From Nonomuraea jiangxiensis (GTDB lineage Bacteria > Actinomycetota > Actinomycetes > Streptosporangiales > Streptosporangiaceae): 64,000 bases of DNA. The first letter of the stretch is position 1. Each line of letters begins with the position of its first letter. This document shows, in pieces, positions 60,417 to 64,000 of this stretch. The notes under the pieces are model-generated. The model made no database searches. It was not told where the DNA came from and saw only the letters and a list, made by a program, of their open reading frames with translations. A program made the position numbers and the translations under genes. Location of the stretch: positions 496,001 to 560,000 of the forward strand of contig NZ_FNDJ01000002.1 of the NCBI RefSeq assembly GCF_900099965.1, given 5' to 3'.

Positions 60417-60995
60417 TCAGGAGGACGGGGTGGGCGGGGCGATCATCCAGAGCACCTCGGCCGTCTCGTCGCTCTCGTTGACGACCCGGTGCGGGACCGA
60501 AGTCCGGTATTCCACGCTGTCCCCAGGGTCCAGCACGTGGACGTCGCCGGATCCGGTGGGGCCGAGCCAGAGCGTGATCCGCCCGCGGACCACCAGGATG
60601 ATCTCCTGGGAGTCGCCGTGGGTGTACGGCTCGGTCCCGGTGGAGGAGCCGGGCTCGAACTCCCCGGCGTAGATCTCGACGTTCTGCAGCGGGCGCTGGG
60701 AGATCAGGAACTTGCGCGTGCCCGGGGCGGTGCGCAGCTCCGGACGCGCCTCGCGGCGTACCACGCGGTGCCCGACGTGGTCGTCCTCGTTGAACAGATC
60801 CGCGACCGTGAGACCCAGTGCCGAGGCGATCCGCCGCAGCATCCCGATGCTGGAGCTGGTCTGCCCGCGCTCCAGTTGGCTGATGAAGCTCGCGCTCGCC
60901 CTGGCCTGCGCCGCGAGAGCACGCACGGTCATGCGGCGCATGTTGCGGTAGGCGCGGATTCGCGCACCCAAGCGGGCGTTCTCCGACTCCGTCAT
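60417..60995 (-). CDS. XRE-cupin regulator (PuuR-like)
   Basis: 192 residues. The helix-turn-helix lies in MTVRALAAQARASASFISQL and ERGQTSSSIGMLRRIA (about 22-57); a cupin_2 domain fills ~110-180 (EIYAGEFEPGSSTG, THGDSQEIILVVRG, LDPGDSVEYRTSVPHRV). This is the architecture of PuuR and related regulators of polyamine or amino-acid catabolism. It is transcribed toward the small ORF and oxidase, 39 bases upstream of the small ORF, so it probably regulates them. Confidence 0.9.
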   Translation of the reverse strand: MTESENARLGARIRAYRNMRRMTVRALAAQARASASFISQLERGQTSSSIGMLRRIASALGLTVADLFNEDDHVGHRVVRREARPELRTAPGTRKFLISQRPLQNVEIYAGEFEPGSSTGTEPYTHGDSQEIILVVRGRITLWLGPTGSGDVHVLDPGDSVEYRTSVPHRVVNESDETAEVLWMIAPPTPSS

Positions 60996-61110
60996 CGAAC
61001 CTCTCGATTGGCTGCACTGAACAAGTTGTTAAGTGGCAATGAAAGGACCGTACAGAGGGGGCGGAAGGCCCAGCAAGGGGGAGGGGAATAACGAGTGCGT
61101 AAAGGGTGGA

Positions 61111-62004
61111 TCAGCCGCGGGTGGGGCGCTGGTAGCCCTCGTCGCCGCCGTATACGCGCAGGTCGGGGTCGTGCTCCGGCTGGGTCGCCGGGCTGGTGGG
61201 CGAGGCGGTGTGCTCCATGGCGAAGTCGTCCGACAGCTCGGGCGGCGGCGGGAACAGGTAGTCGTGCCAGGTGATCCGGCCCTTGGGCGTGGCCTCGGTG
61301 AGGAGGGCGCCGGCGCGCTGGGCCGCGTACAGCCTGCCGGGGAAGCGGAGCGGCAGGCGGGGACGGTTCCGGCCGTGGGCGCACTGCCAGGTCCTGACCA
61401 GGTCCTCCATGCCGACCACCTCCGGGCCGCCGAACTCGAGCACGCTGCCGGAGGGACCCGCGGCGAGCAGCGCGGCCACCCGCGCGGCGACCTCGCCCGT
61501 GTGGACCGGCTGCCAGGGCAACGAGCGGTCCACCGGCAGCGCCGGGGACGCCAGGAAATCGGCCAGCCGCCGGTCGAGCCACTGGTGGAACGGGGTGGCG
61601 CGGAGCACGGTCCAGCCCAGGCCGCTCTCCGCGACCAGGCCCTCGGCCGCCAGCTTGTCCTTGAGATAGCCGACCGGGGCCCGGTCGGCGCCGACCACCG
61701 AGGTGAACAGCAGGTGCGAGACCCCCGCCGCGCGGGCGGCGGTCAGCAGCATGCGGGTGCCCGGCACGTCGGCGGCGCCGCGCCCCTTGCGGCCGCTCGT
61801 GGCCAGGTGCACGACCACCTCGACGTTCCGGACCGCGTCGCGGACGCCGCCGTCCGAGATGAGGTCGCCCCACGCCCACTCGACGTTCCCGCGGCTCTCC
61901 CGCCTGGTACGGCTCAGCGCTCGCACCTGATGACCGGCCTTGACCAGCGCGGGCAGCACCGCACCGCCCAGCGTTCCCGTGGCTCCAGTGACCAGAATGC
62001 GCAT
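61111..62004 (-). CDS. NmrA-like NAD(P)-binding protein
   Basis: 297 residues. MRILVTGATGTLGGAVLPAL is the NAD(P) motif; the rest follows atypical SDR/NmrA-like proteins (HLLFTSVVGADRAPVGYLKD, YxxK-like segment in GYLKDKLAAEG). Probably an NAD(P)-dependent oxidoreductase or redox sensor. The C-terminus is extended by an acidic tail of ~40 residues. ATG 62004 is correct because the Rossmann motif begins there. Confidence 0.85.
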   Translation of the reverse strand: MRILVTGATGTLGGAVLPALVKAGHQVRALSRTRRESRGNVEWAWGDLISDGGVRDAVRNVEVVVHLATSGRKGRGAADVPGTRMLLTAARAAGVSHLLFTSVVGADRAPVGYLKDKLAAEGLVAESGLGWTVLRATPFHQWLDRRLADFLASPALPVDRSLPWQPVHTGEVAARVAALLAAGPSGSVLEFGGPEVVGMEDLVRTWQCAHGRNRPRLPLRFPGRLYAAQRAGALLTEATPKGRITWHDYLFPPPPELSDDFAMEHTASPTSPATQPEHDPDLRVYGGDEGYQRPTRG

Positions 62005-62134
62005 GCCGCTCCCACTACCCCGCAAATCCCCCTCGATGACACCAAAGAGCGCTGAACAGCGACAAAAACGGCGGGGGCCGGCGGGAGATCGCCGGGTCGT
62101 GTCTGCACGCGGCCGAGCGGGGTAGTCGGCCCCC

Positions 62135-63913
62135 ATGGCTCGTATCGCATCGGAATCCCTGGTAGAACGGCTCGCGGAATGGGGCGTGGACACCGTCTTC
62201 GGCCTGCCGGGCGACGGCATCAACGGAATCATGGAGGCGCTGCGCCGCCACCGTGACCGGGTGCGCTTCGTCCTGGTGCACCACGAGGAGGCCGCCGCCT
62301 TCATGGCCACCGCCTACGCCAAGGCGACCGGCCGGATCGGCGTGTGCCTGGCCACCTCGGGGCCGGGCGGCATCCACCTGCTCAACGGGCTCTACGACGC
62401 CAAACTCGACCACGTCCCCGTACTGGCGATCACGGGCATGCAGGAGACCTCCGTACTCGGCACCGGCTACCAGCAGGAGGTCCACCTGGACCGGCTGTTC
62501 GCCGACGTCGCCGAGTACAACATGCTGATCAGCAACCCTTCCCAGCTCCCCTCGCTGGTGGACCTGGCGATCAGGACCGCGTACGCGCGGCGCGGCGTGG
62601 CCCACCTCACGCTGCCCAACGACATCCAGGTGGCCGAGGCCGGGGCGGACCCGTACCGGCACGTGGCCCCGGCCAGGACGCCGCACACCATGCCCGTCTA
62701 CCTGACGCCGCCCGGGATCCCCCGGCCCGAGGACATCGAATGGGCGGCCGAGGTGCTCAACCACGCCGAGCGCCCGGCCATCCTGGTCGGGGCGGGTGCG
62801 CTGGGCGCCCGGCAGGAAGTGCTGGCCGTGGCCGAGGCCCTCGGCGCGCCCGTGGTCAAGACACTGCCCGGCAAGGCGGTCATCCCGGACGACTCGCCGT
62901 ACACGACCGGAGGGATCGGGCTGCTCGGCACCCGGCCGAGCGAGGAGTTGATGGACGACGCCGACGTGCTGTTCATGGTGGGCACGAACTTCCCCTACTC
63001 CGCGTTCCTGCCGGAGACCGGACCGGGCAGCGACCGGGCGCGGGTGGTGCAGTTCGAGGCGGAGCCGACCAGGGCCGGGGCGCGGATCGCGACCGACGTG
63101 CCCGTGGTGTGCGACGCCAAGGAGGGCTTGCGGGCGCTGCTGCCGCTGCTGTCCCACCGGGAAGAGAACGGTCATCTGGCGAAATATCAGAAGATGATGG
63201 CGAAGTGGCGCTCCGAGATGGAGTCCCTGGAGAACCCGGACCGGGATCCCATCGCCCCGCAGTACGCCATGTCCGTCGTGGACGACCTCGCGGCCGACGA
63301 CGCCATCCTGACCTGCGACAGCGGCACCATCGCCACCTGGGCGGCCCGGCACTGGACCATCCGCGGCGAGCGCGAGTTCTACCTGTCGGGCACGCTGGCC
63401 ACCATGGCGCCCGGCCTCCCGTACGCCATCGCGATGCAGCACGCCTTCCCCGGGCGGCAGGTCATCGCGTACGTCGGCGACGGCGGCTTCGCCATGCTGA
63501 TGGCCGAGTTCCTGACCGCGGCCCAGCACCGGCTGCCGATCAAGGTGGTCGTGAACAACAACAACTCGCTCGGCCAGATCCTCTGGGAGCAGATGGTGCT
63601 CGGTTACCCGGAGCACGGCGTGCGCTTCCACCAGCCCGAGGCCGACTTCTCCGTCTGGGCGCGGGCGTGCGGCGGCTTCGGGGCCAAGGTCACCAAGTCG
63701 GGCGACGTGGCCCCGGCCATCCGGCAGGCGCTGGAGCACGACGGGCCCGCGCTGGTCGACGTGGACGTGAATCCGAACGAGCCGCCCATGCCCGGCAAGG
63801 TCTCCTACGAGCAGGCCAAGAGCTTCGCCCAGGCGTTCCTCAAGGGCCAGCCGCACAAGGCCGCCATCGCCACGACGTTGTTCAAGGACCGTATCCAGAA
63901 GCTGGGGGACTAG
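62135..63913 (+). CDS. Thiamine-diphosphate enzyme, pyruvate oxidase/acetolactate synthase-like
   Basis: 592 residues with the three ThDP-enzyme domains: an N-terminal PYR domain with the catalytic Glu in VLVHHEEAAAFMA (about 50), a central FAD/structural domain from ~190, and the C-terminal PP domain with YVGDGGFAMLMAEFLTAAQH (GDG-x25-NNN motif; NNNNSLG). It fits pyruvate oxidase (PoxB-like) better than acetolactate synthase. It should decarboxylate pyruvate to acetate or acetyl-phosphate with a quinone or oxygen acceptor. ATG 62135 is 130 bases from the divergent NmrA-like gene. Confidence 0.88.
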   Translation: MARIASESLVERLAEWGVDTVFGLPGDGINGIMEALRRHRDRVRFVLVHHEEAAAFMATAYAKATGRIGVCLATSGPGGIHLLNGLYDAKLDHVPVLAITGMQETSVLGTGYQQEVHLDRLFADVAEYNMLISNPSQLPSLVDLAIRTAYARRGVAHLTLPNDIQVAEAGADPYRHVAPARTPHTMPVYLTPPGIPRPEDIEWAAEVLNHAERPAILVGAGALGARQEVLAVAEALGAPVVKTLPGKAVIPDDSPYTTGGIGLLGTRPSEELMDDADVLFMVGTNFPYSAFLPETGPGSDRARVVQFEAEPTRAGARIATDVPVVCDAKEGLRALLPLLSHREENGHLAKYQKMMAKWRSEMESLENPDRDPIAPQYAMSVVDDLAADDAILTCDSGTIATWAARHWTIRGEREFYLSGTLATMAPGLPYAIAMQHAFPGRQVIAYVGDGGFAMLMAEFLTAAQHRLPIKVVVNNNNSLGQILWEQMVLGYPEHGVRFHQPEADFSVWARACGGFGAKVTKSGDVAPAIRQALEHDGPALVDVDVNPNEPPMPGKVSYEQAKSFAQAFLKGQPHKAAIATTLFKDRIQKLGD

Positions 63914-64000
63914 CGCAGGCCCTGGAGATCCCGGCCGTGGCGGACAGCAGCGGCTCCACCAGCCGGGTCAGCTCGCGGGCGCGCCGGGAGGAGAGCACGA
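63882..64000 (-). CDS. 3' end of an unidentified minus-strand gene, cut by the window
   Basis: The minus frame entering at 64000 reads VLSSRRARELTRLVEPLLSA and then TAGISRACA before a stop at 63882-63884. It would overlap the ThDP-enzyme gene convergently by 32 bases. Too little is visible to identify it, and it may be a shadow frame. Confidence 0.3.
   Translation of the reverse strand, partial: VLSSRRARELTRLVEPLLSATAGISRACASPPASGYGP

Overview
The window is very high in G+C with strong GC3 bias. It carries a four-gene conservon (sensor, roadblock, DUF742 and GTPase), an Rpn-like family protein, a LigD-type polymerase and a RamS/AmfS-type lanthipeptide locus. This points to the chromosome of a filamentous actinomycete, most likely Streptosporangiaceae (Nonomuraea-like); the genus is inference. 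I saw no rRNA, tRNA, CRISPR array, insertion sequence or phage gene. Most of it reads as accessory chromosome: regulators, catabolic genes and two specialised-metabolite loci.

Layout. 1-1877: 3' end of a DUF485 gene and an ActP-type acetate symporter. 2102-11316: a glycoside-processing locus (GH36-like enzyme, tandem metallo-beta-lactamase protein, LacI repressor, GH38 alpha-mannosidase, a second putative glycosidase). A shared operator-like motif lies before three of its genes, and no transporter is present. 11327-15316: an orphaned NarL response regulator next to a histidine-kinase remnant, an SDR/TetR divergent pair, then decayed TetR and DinB fragments. 15317-19017: conservon cvnABCD.

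19439-25802: a compact diterpenoid locus. It holds a class I terpene synthase, a class II (type B) diterpene cyclase, a P450, a GGPP synthase and an aldo/keto reductase. The expected flow is C5 units to GGPP (23814), to a cyclised diphosphate (20364-21908), to a hydrocarbon or alcohol (19439), then oxidation (21905-23281). A 22-bp perfect palindrome sits in the 530-bp divergent region of this locus.

25907-36559: STAS protein, XRE regulator, TetR-MFS efflux operon, TetR, WS/DGAT acyltransferase, sulfite-oxidase-like molybdoenzyme, DUF1232 membrane protein, PolX and an aldo/keto reductase. Two intergenic repeat fields lie here, including twelve tandem copies of a 16-bp unit.

36751-46223: a class III lanthipeptide cluster. 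It consists of a DesK-type kinase, LanKC, a 43-residue precursor with two SapB-like SxxS/TxxxC ring motifs, a strong hairpin directly after the precursor gene, two ABC exporter half-subunits and a prolyl oligopeptidase. The last genes are joined by ATGA overlaps. The oligopeptidase is the probable leader-removal protease, and Pro12 is the only proline in the leader.

46242-64000: a conserved hypothetical, a GCS2-family ligase, SDR with divergent XRE regulator, zinc alcohol dehydrogenase, DesR-type response regulator, PaaX with divergent AidB-like acyl-CoA dehydrogenase, an Rpn-like gene with a truncated tandem copy, crotonase, LigD polymerase domain, an XRE-cupin/small ORF/FAD-oxidase unit in which the small ORF appears frameshifted, an NmrA-like protein and a pyruvate-oxidase-type ThDP enzyme. 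The observations most worth following are the lanthipeptide locus, the diterpene locus with its variant catalytic motifs, the LacI mini-regulon, and the frameshifted ORF coupled to the oxidase.
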